From Photobacterium indicum (GTDB taxonomy: Bacteria; Pseudomonadota; Gammaproteobacteria; Enterobacterales; Vibrionaceae), in assembly GCF_003026215.1 (NCBI RefSeq), contig NZ_PYOC01000003.1, positions 62,001 through 126,000 of the forward strand: a stretch of 64,000 nucleotides of DNA. Direction: 5' to 3'. The notes below the pieces were generated by a model. It was not told the DNA's origin, did not search any database, and worked only from the letters and a program-made list of their open reading frames with translations. Below, piece after piece: positions 36,038 to 44,123 of this stretch. Each line of letters opens with the position of its first letter. Positions within the stretch are counted from its first letter, which is position 1. A program made the translations under genes and the position numbers.

Positions 36038-36509
36038 TAGAACGTCCTTTCTTGTCTTTACAGCGCTTGCGCTTGAATTCAATTAACTCGCCATGGCGCC
36101 CGATGAATGCTTCCATCCACGCCTGTACAGGTAATGGGGTTTTAATGTGTAATACTTGGTAGTCACCGTCCATATAACTACTGGCAACACTTTGCGCAGC
36201 AGTAATTAATAACGGGGATAATTGTTCATTCTCTTCTTCACAAACAATGAATAAGTGCGGGTCTTGAGAGCTAAGGTTAAAGCGATAGTCTGTGCGCTCA
36301 TCACGATAAAGTGTTAGAAGTCGCTCATAACTGCCTTTAGATTCATCAATTTCATACACCCTGTCTTGATCGTAAAGAACAACATCTTCAATCGTCCAAG
36401 ATAGTGTCGTCCAGCGACCTACTTGCTTTTCTTCCGACACTAAGCGAAAGGCAATCGGCCAAATAGATTCATCTTTTTGTAGTAGCTTATGTTCATCGAG
36501 TTGTTGCAC
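36027..36509 (-). CDS. DUF3305 family protein of the formate dehydrogenase cluster
   Basis: This 160-residue soluble protein shows the DUF3305 start WPIAFRLVSEEKQVGRWTTLSWTIEDVVL and the C-terminal motif LPVQAWMEAFIGRHGELIEFKRKRCKDKKG. The start is a GTG at 36509 with an aaggag site 6 bases upstream. It overlaps DUF3306 by about 11 bases, so the two are coupled. Its function is unknown; the conserved pairing with Mo/W formate dehydrogenases suggests an assembly or quality-control role. It is divergent from fdhD, with sigma54-like sites upstream. Confidence 0.82.
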   Translation of the reverse strand: MQQLDEHKLLQKDESIWPIAFRLVSEEKQVGRWTTLSWTIEDVVLYDQDRVYEIDESKGSYERLLTLYRDERTDYRFNLSSQDPHLFIVCEEENEQLSPLLITAAQSVASSYMDGDYQVLHIKTPLPVQAWMEAFIGRHGELIEFKRKRCKDKKGRSSGN

Positions 36510-36567
36510 ACATGCTCCTTAATTCTTGTTTGTTATGTTCAACAGTGATTCTCTTTCATCGTAACTA

Positions 36568-36607
36568 AAGCAATATTTAGACCAAGAAAGGCAATATTTA
36601 GACCAAG
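36568..36607 (-). promoter_or_regulatory. Two tandem sigma54-like promoter elements before DUF3305
   Basis: A 21-bp unit is repeated twice. On the minus strand each copy contains TTGGTCTAAATATTGC, with GG and GC separated by ten bases (plus-strand GC at 36570-36571 with CC at 36582-36583, and GC at 36591-36592 with CC at 36603-36604). The spacing and the TTGG...TTGC bases fit RpoN promoters. Starts would fall about 50-70 bp before the DUF3305 GTG. No copy of the 15-bp UAS was found nearby, so these could also be binding sites of another protein. Confidence 0.5.
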
Positions 36608-36720
36608 TTGAATAATTATGAGAAATAAGGGAAAGATTACCCCTAAGGAGGAGGTGTCCTCGAGTAACAAATCCGTCTAAATAAACGATCTTGTTAACTT
36701 AAAAATAAAAAATAGTTAAG

Positions 36721-36737
36721 TTGGAATGAACCTTGCT
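36721..36737 (+). promoter_or_regulatory. Sigma54-like promoter element before fdhD
   Basis: TTGGAATGAACCTTGCT has GG at 36723-36724 and GC at 36735-36736, ten bases apart, with the TTGG and TTGCT contexts of RpoN promoters. The start would lie about 140 bp before fdhD. It points opposite to the tandem sites at 36568-36607. A short dyad, gagga-ggtg-tcctc (36648-36661), lies between them. The rest of the 380-bp gap shows no gene. Confidence 0.48.
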
Positions 36738-36889
36738 TTATCTCTCGCTCTATCTATATTTCAAGTACTAAGCTCTATATAGCATAGTGTTAATGTGAGA
36801 TATGGCGAGTTCAGTATTAAGAAAGCATGATACGTCTAAAATACTGAACCCTTAGAATAAAAACACATATAATCTGTTTACAGACATTG

Positions 36890-37804
36890 ATGAACCAGCA
36901 GGATTTTCTGATGCCCCAATTGCCAAAAATTATAAAAACAAACTCTTCTGTCAGTCAGACAATGACCGTCGACGTGATGGATGAATACGGCGACATGATG
37001 ACCAAAGAAATCGCCTGCGAGCATCCGCTTACCGTTTACTTGAATTGGATTGAAGTTGTTACCTTAATGACATTAGGTGAAAGACCGTCTGTGCTAGTGT
37101 TGGGTTATTTAAAAAACCAAGGATTTATTGATGATATTGAAGCCATTGAATCTGTCATTATTGATTGGGATACCAATTCTGCCGCGGTCATTACTAAAGA
37201 AAACACTGACGGTTTAGAGAAGAAGCTCGGTAAGAAAACCGTTACCTCAGGCTGTGGTCAAGGCACCATGTTCGGTAACGTAATAAAGAAACTAGAAGGT
37301 GTTACACTGCCTCAAATAACATTAGCGCAGTCAACCTTATACGGTTTGCTTGAGTCCCTTACCCACCATAATGAAACCTATAAAGCCGCAGGTGCTGTTC
37401 ATGGATGCGCAGTATGTAAAGACACCAATATTTTATCGTTTGTTGAAGATGTAGGTCGTCATAACGCCGTTGATACCTTAGCTGGTGAGATGTGGTTGAA
37501 AGGTGAAACCGGTGAAGACAAGATTTTCTATACGACTGGTCGTTTGACGTCAGAGATGGTGATCAAAGTCGCGCAAATGGGTATTCCTGTTCTGCTTTCT
37601 CGCTCTGGTGCGACTCAGATGGGCTATGACTTAGCAAAGACGTTGGGCATTACCATGATAGCCCGCGCTAAAGGAAATCGCTTCCAAGTTTATAACGGCA
37701 TGAATAACCTGATTTTAGATGTGAAAGGTGATGCGTCTGGCTTCAACTTAGATGATAAAGCTAAAGGTGCACATAGAGATGAGCGTTCTGGGGGTAAGGC
37801 GTAA
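36890..37804 (+). CDS. fdhD: Formate dehydrogenase accessory sulfurtransferase FdhD
   Basis: This protein of about 304 residues passes sulfur from IscS to the molybdenum or tungsten cofactor, which formate dehydrogenase needs for activity. The family core is visible as VTSGCGQGTMFG, then the active-site CxxC in HGCAVCKDTN (E. coli has CGVC), followed by VEDVGRHNAVDTLAGE, and later TTGRLTSEMVIKVAQMGIPVLLSRSG. ATG at 36890 is listed; ATG at 36911 has a better ribosome-binding site (aggattttctg) and may be the real start. The next gene starts on the last base of the stop codon. Confidence 0.93.
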   Translation: MNQQDFLMPQLPKIIKTNSSVSQTMTVDVMDEYGDMMTKEIACEHPLTVYLNWIEVVTLMTLGERPSVLVLGYLKNQGFIDDIEAIESVIIDWDTNSAAVITKENTDGLEKKLGKKTVTSGCGQGTMFGNVIKKLEGVTLPQITLAQSTLYGLLESLTHHNETYKAAGAVHGCAVCKDTNILSFVEDVGRHNAVDTLAGEMWLKGETGEDKIFYTTGRLTSEMVIKVAQMGIPVLLSRSGATQMGYDLAKTLGITMIARAKGNRFQVYNGMNNLILDVKGDASGFNLDDKAKGAHRDERSGGKA

Positions 37805-38718
37805 TGTCCACTAGCTTTCCAGAGTTTATGAATGCTAAACAAGTTGCTGAATATTTAGATCTGAATGAAAAGAAAGTCTACTCCTTGGCAAACGATGCAT
37901 TGTTACCCGCAACGAAAGTAACGGGTAAATGGCTATTCCCTAAATCAATGCTCGATAAATGGCTATTAGAATCTTGTCATAACGGTGTGCTAAACGATCG
38001 CTTATTAATAGCGGGGTCTGACGATCCTTTATTACAGATGGTGGTAGGGAAAATGGCGAACCAATTAGGCAGTACCGCCTTAGTCGGTTATACCTCGACA
38101 GGTACTCGACAAGGGTTAGCCATGTTAAGTAAAGGGCATGTAGATATATGCGCAATTCATTGGGGGCATGCTGAAGAAGCGGCTTTGCGTCACCCTGCTT
38201 TATTACAACAATATCCGGGTCATAAAAACTGGGTGCTAATACATGCCTTCGAACGCCAACAAGGGTTAGTCGTGAGTCACGACATTGCAGAAGCTGTTAA
38301 CTCACGTTCGTTAAACCCACAAGAATTACTCGCCTCACGTTGGCGTTGGGCGTTACGCCAAGAAGGTGCCGGTAGTATGCGCGCCTTAGAAGAATGGTTA
38401 CATGGTCATGCCTTTAATATCAGTATGCTTACAAAGGCTGATACGTGTAACAGTGAACGTGAACTGGCTTCATATATTGCACGTGGGCTTGCAGATGTGG
38501 GGTGTGCAAGCCAAAGCACAGCTGGTGAATTTGGTTTGGGCTTTATACCTTTATGTAGAGAAGCATTTGAATTAGTAATACCTAAAAACATTTACTTCCG
38601 CACCTTACAACAACAGCTATTGCAATCGTTATCTGACATGGAAATACAAGCCAAGGGTGATCAACTAGGCGGTTATAACTTTGCACGCAGCGGCAAGCAA
38701 GTATGGAGTGCTAACTAA
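37804..38718 (+). CDS. Excisionase-type HTH plus PBP-like domain protein next to fdhD
   Basis: This 304-residue protein begins with an excisionase/MerR-like helix-turn-helix (FMNAKQVAEYLDLNEKKVYSLANDALLPATKVTGKWLFPK, about 8-48). A periplasmic-binding-protein-like domain without a signal peptide follows (about 65-300; SDDPLLQMVV, GYTSTGTRQGLAMLSKGHVDICAIHWG). The second domain resembles the PBP-like module found in some MoeA-type and molybdate regulators. It probably senses a small molecule such as molybdate, tungstate or a cofactor precursor in the cytoplasm and acts as a regulator; this is an inference. It overlaps the fdhD stop by one base (TAATG), so the two are co-expressed. Confidence 0.75.
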   Translation: MSTSFPEFMNAKQVAEYLDLNEKKVYSLANDALLPATKVTGKWLFPKSMLDKWLLESCHNGVLNDRLLIAGSDDPLLQMVVGKMANQLGSTALVGYTSTGTRQGLAMLSKGHVDICAIHWGHAEEAALRHPALLQQYPGHKNWVLIHAFERQQGLVVSHDIAEAVNSRSLNPQELLASRWRWALRQEGAGSMRALEEWLHGHAFNISMLTKADTCNSERELASYIARGLADVGCASQSTAGEFGLGFIPLCREAFELVIPKNIYFRTLQQQLLQSLSDMEIQAKGDQLGGYNFARSGKQVWSAN

Positions 38719-38765
38719 TACCAATCTAGACAAGTATCTGATCATTTACTTATCCAGAATGGTAT
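38718..38765. repeat. 48-bp dispersed repeat directly after the HTH-PBP gene
   Basis: It runs from ATACCAATCTAGACAAG to CCAGAATGGTAT, starting on the last base of the stop codon. It has the inner TATCTGATCATT core shared with the 26223-26384 element. It is the minimal form of the family. Confidence 0.75.
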
Positions 38766-39253
38766 TACACAACGGATTACGCCTGTAATAGTCAGGAGCA
38801 GAGCAAGTATTTAATGCTTCGTTTTAAATACTTACTCTGACCACATAACAACAATGATTGCAATTCTTACAAGCAACCTGTTATCCCTCGCCGCAAAAAG
38901 CCATCATAAAATAAAACACCGTCATTCACCTCTTAATAAATGAACGCTTTTACTATGTATAACAATCTCTTCTTTGTAGAAAACCACGATATAACATTGT
39001 CGACCCATCATGATTACCAATACAAAAACTAATGCACTAAATGAGTTGATTTTACATCGCTTCACACCCCAAATGTGAGCAGTTACTCTAAATCTAAAGA
39101 TTCCATGAAGGAATATTGATCTACTCGATATTTTTGGTTGCTCCTCTTTGAGAATTTACGCCACAAGTAGCATAATAAAGAATCCTCATCCGACCAGTTT
39201 GGCTGCTGTGATGGATGACTATATTTATAAAAAAAATCGCGTAAGGAGTGGTT
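38766..39253. other. Intergenic region before the fatty acyl reductase gene
   Basis: A long imperfect hairpin with arms gagcaagtatttaa (38801-38814) and ttaaatacttactc (38824-38837) may end the fdhD transcript. The remainder is AT-rich with no ORF carrying a good start signal. An aaggag at 39243-39248 is the ribosome-binding site of the next gene. Confidence 0.5.
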
Positions 39254-41242
39254 ATGAATTATTTCATTACCGGCGCAACAGGGTTCATCGGATCCCATTT
39301 ATTGCAACGTATGGCAAAACGTCCTGGAGTATTCTACGTATTGGCGCGTAGCGAATCTTCTGAGAAGAAACTTCAAGATTTAATTGAAAAGCATGCTTTT
39401 CCTCAAGATAAGTTTCATACCGTAAGAGGCTCAATTACAGAATCAAATCTGGGGCTTTCTACAGAAAACATCAAACATCTAACAGGTAAGATAACGCACT
39501 TTTTCCATCTTGCAGCAGTCTACGATTTAGAAGCAGATGAAAATGATTTAATGCGTGCCAATGTTGAAGGCACAGAAAATGCCCTTCGGCTAGCAGAACG
39601 AATTCAAGCAGGCTGTTTCCATCATGTAAGTTCAATTGCCGTAGCAGGTCTATTCCGTGGCTGGTTTAGAGAGGACATGCTAGAGCAAGCAACCGATTTG
39701 GAACACCCTTACTTCAAAACCAAACATGAAGCTGAAAAGCTGGTTCAAGAAACAGCAACCATCCCTTGGCGAGCATACCGACCGGGTATCGTTATCGGTG
39801 ATTCAAAAACTGGTGAAGCTGAACGTGTCGATGGTCCTTATTATTTCTTTAAGATTTTACAAAAGCTACGTCGTTCATTACCAGAATGGATGCCGATGCT
39901 GGGCCTTGAAGGTGGGCGTTTAAATTTAGTGCCTGTCGATTATGTTGTTGATAGCATCGATCACATTGCCCACAAAGATGAATTAGACGGACAAGCTTTC
40001 CATATTGTCGATCCCGACCCTTACCGCGCAGGTGAGGTTATCAATATTTTTGCTGAAGCCGGTCACGCGCCACGTATGGCAATGCGTTTAGATATGCGAC
40101 TATTTCGCATGATACCGACGCATTTATGGAAAGAGTTAAGCCAATTACCAGTACTTCGTCGTTTCATGGATGCGTTAAGCCAAGAGATGCAAGTACCGAA
40201 AGAAGCATTATGTTTATTTAACTACCCTACCCAATTCGATTGCCACAACACATTAAAAGCCTTAGAAGACAGCACAATCAATTGCCCTCGCTTAACAGAT
40301 TATGCGCCAAAGATTTGGGATTACTGGGAGCGTAACCTTGATCCATCACTTCATGTCGATCGCACCTTAAAAGGCTGTGTAGAAAATAAAGTGGTTGTAC
40401 TAACAGGTGCCTCTTCAGGTATTGGTTACACCACTGCATTGAAACTGGCAGACACCAACGCCACGTTAGTCTTGATTGCCCGTGATTTAGAACGCCTACA
40501 GCAAACTCGAAATGATGTTGAAAGCCGAGGTGGACGCGCATTCATCTACCAAGCCGATCTCAGTAAAGAAGAAGAAAGTAACAAGGTGATGGATGAAATT
40601 AAACGCCATCACGGCAACATCGATATTTTGATCAACAACGCGGGTCGTTCAATTCGCCGCTCTGTTATGCACTCGACAGACCGTTTGCACGATTATGAAC
40701 GTACCATGCAAATTAACTACTTTGGCGCGCTACGTTTAATTCTAGGTAGCCTGCCTGGCATGGTGGAGCAGCAATCAGGGCATATCATCAACTTGTCTTC
40801 CGTTGCTGTATTAACGAACCAACCTCGCTTTTCTGCCTATGCTGCCTCTAAATCGGCATTAGATTCATTTACACGTACAGCAAGTGCTGAATTATGTGGA
40901 CAAGGCGTTAACTTCACGACAATTAATATGCCGTTAGTCGAAACTCCGATGATTGCCGATCATTACCGTAAAGCAAAAGGTGGCATTCCGCTGCTATCGT
41001 CAGATGAAGCCGCCGATTTAATCATCAAAGCAATTATTGAAAAGCCGAAACGTATCGCAAACCGTATCGGTCTTTTTGCCGCGTTAGTTCACGGCGTTTA
41101 CCCTAAATTAGGTGAACTGGTAATGAATACCGGTTTTAACATGGCCCCCGAAACAGATGGGAAAAAACACGACAGCGATCCTAAACAAAATAGTGCTGAC
41201 GTAATGGCGTTATCCAATCTCATCCGTGAAATACATATGTAA
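39254..41242 (+). CDS. Two-domain alcohol-forming fatty acyl-CoA/ACP reductase (FAR, Maqu_2507-like)
   Basis: This protein of about 662 residues has an N-terminal extended-SDR reductase domain (TGATGFIG at 6-13; active-site Y153-x3-K157 in HPYFKTKHEAE) and a C-terminal classical SDR domain (TGASSGIG at 384-391; NNAG at 461-464; Y529-x3-K533). Both domains, and long stretches such as GPYYFFKILQKLRRSLPEW and APKIWDYWERNLDP, match from memory the alcohol-forming fatty acyl reductase Maqu_2507 of Marinobacter, which reduces acyl-CoA or acyl-ACP to fatty alcohol with NADPH. ATG at 39254 has an aaggag site. It forms an operon with DUF2505 and lies before a TetR gene. Confidence 0.85.
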   Translation: MNYFITGATGFIGSHLLQRMAKRPGVFYVLARSESSEKKLQDLIEKHAFPQDKFHTVRGSITESNLGLSTENIKHLTGKITHFFHLAAVYDLEADENDLMRANVEGTENALRLAERIQAGCFHHVSSIAVAGLFRGWFREDMLEQATDLEHPYFKTKHEAEKLVQETATIPWRAYRPGIVIGDSKTGEAERVDGPYYFFKILQKLRRSLPEWMPMLGLEGGRLNLVPVDYVVDSIDHIAHKDELDGQAFHIVDPDPYRAGEVINIFAEAGHAPRMAMRLDMRLFRMIPTHLWKELSQLPVLRRFMDALSQEMQVPKEALCLFNYPTQFDCHNTLKALEDSTINCPRLTDYAPKIWDYWERNLDPSLHVDRTLKGCVENKVVVLTGASSGIGYTTALKLADTNATLVLIARDLERLQQTRNDVESRGGRAFIYQADLSKEEESNKVMDEIKRHHGNIDILINNAGRSIRRSVMHSTDRLHDYERTMQINYFGALRLILGSLPGMVEQQSGHIINLSSVAVLTNQPRFSAYAASKSALDSFTRTASAELCGQGVNFTTINMPLVETPMIADHYRKAKGGIPLLSSDEAADLIIKAIIEKPKRIANRIGLFAALVHGVYPKLGELVMNTGFNMAPETDGKKHDSDPKQNSADVMALSNLIREIHM

Positions 41243-41251
41243 GGACACATT

Positions 41252-41770
41252 ATGCAAGTCTCAGCGATTCATGATTACCAAGAAGATCTCGATACTATTT
41301 TACGTTTCTTCAGCGAAGAAGAACTGATTATCGAAAAGTATCAAAAACTCGGTGCGCGTAATGTACGTATCGTCAAAATTGAAGAAACAGAAGATGGCTT
41401 CCTTGTGGAGACACAACGAGAAGTACCGGCGAATGTGCCAGGAATGCTAAAAAGCCTGCTAGGTAATTACAACACAATAAAGCAATCTGAAACTTGGCAC
41501 TGGTTAGACGGTGATCAACTAAAGTGTGAGATGCAAGTTGAGCTTATCGGTGTGCCTGCGGCGATTACCGGTCAAATGCTATTTAGTGAGCCAGCAGCAA
41601 AGCTAAAAAGTGGGCCTACAACGCGTAATAATGTGGAGATGACCATTAGTTCATCTGTGCCATTCATTGGTAGCACATTGGTCTCGTTCATTTGTGACGA
41701 TATAAAGCAGCAAATGCAAACTGAGTATGAATTTTTGCTTGAGGCGCTACCTGTATTACTAACTGAGTAG
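41252..41770 (+). CDS. DUF2505 domain protein next to the acyl reductase
   Basis: This 172-residue protein begins with FSEEELIIEKYQKLGARNVRIVKIEETEDGFLVETQREVPANVPGMLKS, the pattern of the DUF2505 (START-like, hydrophobic-pocket) family. It has no signal peptide. It starts 9 bp after the reductase gene. A helix-grip fold could bind a lipid, which would fit the neighbour, but the role is not established. Confidence 0.75.
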   Translation: MQVSAIHDYQEDLDTILRFFSEEELIIEKYQKLGARNVRIVKIEETEDGFLVETQREVPANVPGMLKSLLGNYNTIKQSETWHWLDGDQLKCEMQVELIGVPAAITGQMLFSEPAAKLKSGPTTRNNVEMTISSSVPFIGSTLVSFICDDIKQQMQTEYEFLLEALPVLLTE

Positions 41771-41781
41771 CACGCAAACTT

Positions 41782-41812
41782 ATACCAATCTAGATAATAT
41801 TTAGGTTGGTAT
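41782..41812. repeat. 31-bp member of the ATACCAATCT repeat family
   Basis: ATACCAATCTAGATAATATTTAGGTTGGTAT is a compact palindrome whose ends match the elements at 26223 and 38718. It lies 12 bp after the DUF2505 stop codon, like other family members that follow stop codons. Confidence 0.65.
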
Positions 41813-41849
41813 TAGGCAACTAAACAAACAACGTTGTGTTTATAAACCC

Positions 41850-41887
41850 TTTCGTTGTTACCAGCAGTAACCTTGGTAACAACGAAA
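41850..41887. promoter_or_regulatory. Overlapping palindromes, candidate TetR operator (or terminator)
   Basis: A perfect 13-bp inverted repeat has arms tttcgttgttacc (41850-41862) and ggtaacaacgaaa (41875-41887). Inside it are two smaller palindromes, GTTACcagcaGTAAC and GTAACCttGGTAAC, that share half-sites. It ends 39 bp before the TetR-family gene, the usual place of an autorepressor site. A related gttacggcgtaacc occurs at 42593-42606 after the gene. It could also fold as an RNA hairpin, but no T run follows. Confidence 0.55.
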
Positions 41888-41926
41888 CGCTAACCAACAA
41901 CCAAAAACGTCAGACAAGGAAGAAAA

Positions 41927-42559
41927 ATGAAGACTCGAGATCGGATTCTATCAGTCAGTCTTGACCTTTTTAATCGTAATGGTATCTCGCAAGTGAGTAC
42001 CTTGATCATTGCTACTGAAATGGGGATTAGCCCAGGTAACTTGTATTACCATTTTCGCGGTAAAGACGAGATTATTGCGACCTTGATTAATGAATTACAA
42101 AATTCAGTATCAACCATCAGTATTGAGTATCCCAAGCAAGTTCAGGATTTTGATGATTACTGGCCTTTCATGCATACCGTGATGGCATTGTTTACCCATT
42201 ATCGGTTCATGTTCAGAAATTTAGATAACTTGAACGGTCAAAACCCACAGATAAAACGTAAAATTCGCACATTAATTTTAAAATTACGGCAACTCAGTAG
42301 CGATATGCTTGCGCATTTAGTGAGCTTAGGAAAACTGCAATGCGATAATAACAGTCTACCGCTATTATCAGATAACTTACTTTTAGTCAGTTTGAATTGG
42401 TTAAACTACCAAACACTATTAGATGATAAATACAGTGAAACGGAACTCATTCGTGCTGGCGTTTTACGTTTAATTTCAATGGTAGAACCATACTTAACTG
42501 AATCTGCAAGATCACCGTTCTATACACATCAAGACTTATTAGACGAACTGGTTAACTAA
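41927..42559 (+). CDS. TetR/AcrR family transcriptional regulator
   Basis: This 210-residue regulator has an N-terminal TetR helix-turn-helix (TRDRILSVSLDLFNRNGISQVSTLIIATEMGISPGNLYYHFRGKDEI). An all-helical ligand-binding domain rich in Leu, Phe and Trp follows. Its position, directly after the acyl reductase and DUF2505 genes, suggests control of that pair in response to a fatty acyl ligand, as FadR/PfmR-type TetR proteins do. A palindrome cluster upstream is a candidate operator. The ligand is unknown. Confidence 0.88.
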   Translation: MKTRDRILSVSLDLFNRNGISQVSTLIIATEMGISPGNLYYHFRGKDEIIATLINELQNSVSTISIEYPKQVQDFDDYWPFMHTVMALFTHYRFMFRNLDNLNGQNPQIKRKIRTLILKLRQLSSDMLAHLVSLGKLQCDNNSLPLLSDNLLLVSLNWLNYQTLLDDKYSETELIRAGVLRLISMVEPYLTESARSPFYTHQDLLDELVN

Positions 42560-43070
42560 TAACCTACTCAGCGCCGTAACGACATGAACCATGTTACGGC
42601 GTAACCGGTTTTCATTTATCCGCCTTTATATCACCATTATTACTTCGTTAATATTTTGACTTAATAACCGCCTTGTTTTTGACGATACAACCTTGATATA
42701 AATAAACTTAACAAAATAATAAGACACCAGTTTCACATAAAATCATTCGAGATATGATCGAGTTATCATAAACAATGATAAATGTATAATTTATATGGTT
42801 AAAATTAATAAATATAATGACTTTGTAGAAGAATAATTATTAAATATCTACCCTAAGTATATAAAGATATTCAAAGTAGTCATCTGGTACAGTTCTTACA
42901 CGTAATGGATAACCGTGTACGAACCTTTTCAACTCGAGATAATCGATAGTCATATGACAAGTCGGAATATAAAAGACGCTGAATTCACTACTTATCAAAA
43001 ATTACAGACTAAACATTACTAACTTAAAGAAAATTAATACTATTCTCATATTTCTAAGGTTCGTTATATC
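42560..43070. other. Intergenic region after the TetR gene
   Basis: A hairpin with arms cgccgtaac (42572-42580) and gttacggcg (42593-42601) follows the TetR gene and may end its transcript. The remaining 460 bp are strongly AT-rich and contain no ORF with a ribosome-binding site. They presumably hold the promoter of the next gene. Confidence 0.5.
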
Positions 43071-44036
43071 ATGCTAAAAAAAGCCATTATTCTTATATCA
43101 GTGGGGGTTTCGTTTTGTACTCAAGCGACCCCATTGCTAACAAAAGCCGAGCAAGAGCAAGTCAGCTCTGTAAGAGAACAGTTTAATGATACTGCTGAAT
43201 TACAAAAATTAACGAAAGTTAATAGCAGTATATTCACGTTAACCAACCAGACGAGTCAGTTAAAAGCCTCGATTGTTAACGAAAGACAAGTCTACCAAGA
43301 GTACCAACAAAAACTAAGCAAAGAGATGCTCTCTGGCACAGAAGAAAATACAAATTACTACTTTGAGTCAATGAAAAAGACATCAAATAAGATTAAAGCA
43401 AACAATGATACAATTCACAAAAATACGGTACTTGTCACTCAATATAACGCGGAACTTGAGAAGCTAAACCACTCCATTCGCCAATCTAAAAACGTGTATA
43501 GCGATAAACTTACCGCCATCAAAAATAGTGTTGTTACCCGTATAAAAACAGAATTTTCAAAGCCCCTTCCTATTAAAATAGAAGGCAAGCTTCAATGCTC
43601 CCCTTATGAATCTATTCGCGCCTGTTTTGAAAGCAAACAAACGACAAGTAAGCTTGTGAATGATGCTATTGAATCACGCTTTGGTCAGATTGATATTACA
43701 AGCAGTACCAATCAATTTACGGTCAATTCAGCCAGTATGGATTTTGAAGGGAATGTTGATTACAACGTTAGCTTTAACTTATTTGTTCAATATAACGAAC
43801 AAATCAATGCTCAAATCATGAAAGAAGTCGGCATTAACTCATTTGATATCATGCTTGTAAGCAATAAAGATGCAGTGTTCTATATTGATGGGTTACCAGT
43901 AGGAAACGGCAATAATGTCTCGGTAAAAGTATCGAAAGGTAAATACTCGATACTGGCTAAATTTGATGATAAGCAAGAATCATCAATTCAAAACATCACT
44001 AGCCCAGTTAGCTTAACGTATAACTTTTCAAGCTAA
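43071..44036 (+). CDS. Secreted coiled-coil protein of unknown function with PEGA-like tail
   Basis: This 321-residue protein has a signal peptide (MLKKAIILISVGVSFCTQA). Long helices with coiled-coil character cover about residues 35-160 (TNQTSQLKASIVNERQVYQEYQQKL and SNKIKANNDTIHKNTVLVTQYNAELEKL). A Cys pair (LQCSPYESIRACFESK) probably forms a disulfide. The last 70 residues resemble a PEGA-type beta domain (DAVFYIDGLPVGNGNNVSVKVSKGKYSILAKFDD). I do not recognise the full architecture. It may be a periplasmic structural or sensor protein. It is followed by a strong terminator and stands alone. Confidence 0.65.
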   Translation: MLKKAIILISVGVSFCTQATPLLTKAEQEQVSSVREQFNDTAELQKLTKVNSSIFTLTNQTSQLKASIVNERQVYQEYQQKLSKEMLSGTEENTNYYFESMKKTSNKIKANNDTIHKNTVLVTQYNAELEKLNHSIRQSKNVYSDKLTAIKNSVVTRIKTEFSKPLPIKIEGKLQCSPYESIRACFESKQTTSKLVNDAIESRFGQIDITSSTNQFTVNSASMDFEGNVDYNVSFNLFVQYNEQINAQIMKEVGINSFDIMLVSNKDAVFYIDGLPVGNGNNVSVKVSKGKYSILAKFDDKQESSIQNITSPVSLTYNFSS

Positions 44037-44079
44037 GCCTATCCCCCTCTTTGACTGAAAAACAAAGACTGATATCACC

Positions 44080-44104
44080 AGCCAGCTCAATGAGCTGGCT
44101 TTTT
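44080..44104 (+). terminator. Rho-independent terminator after the coiled-coil protein gene
   Basis: The arms agccagctca (44080-44089) and tgagctggct (44091-44100) pair perfectly and are followed by TTTT. Confidence 0.85.
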
Positions 44105-44123
44105 CAATAAAGACAGTTAACGA

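Noticed and set aside
35394-36086. Open frames on the plus strand opposite the DUF3306 gene
   Set aside because: They mirror the low-complexity acidic DUF3306 sequence, giving Ser/Ala-rich translations, and have no start signals.
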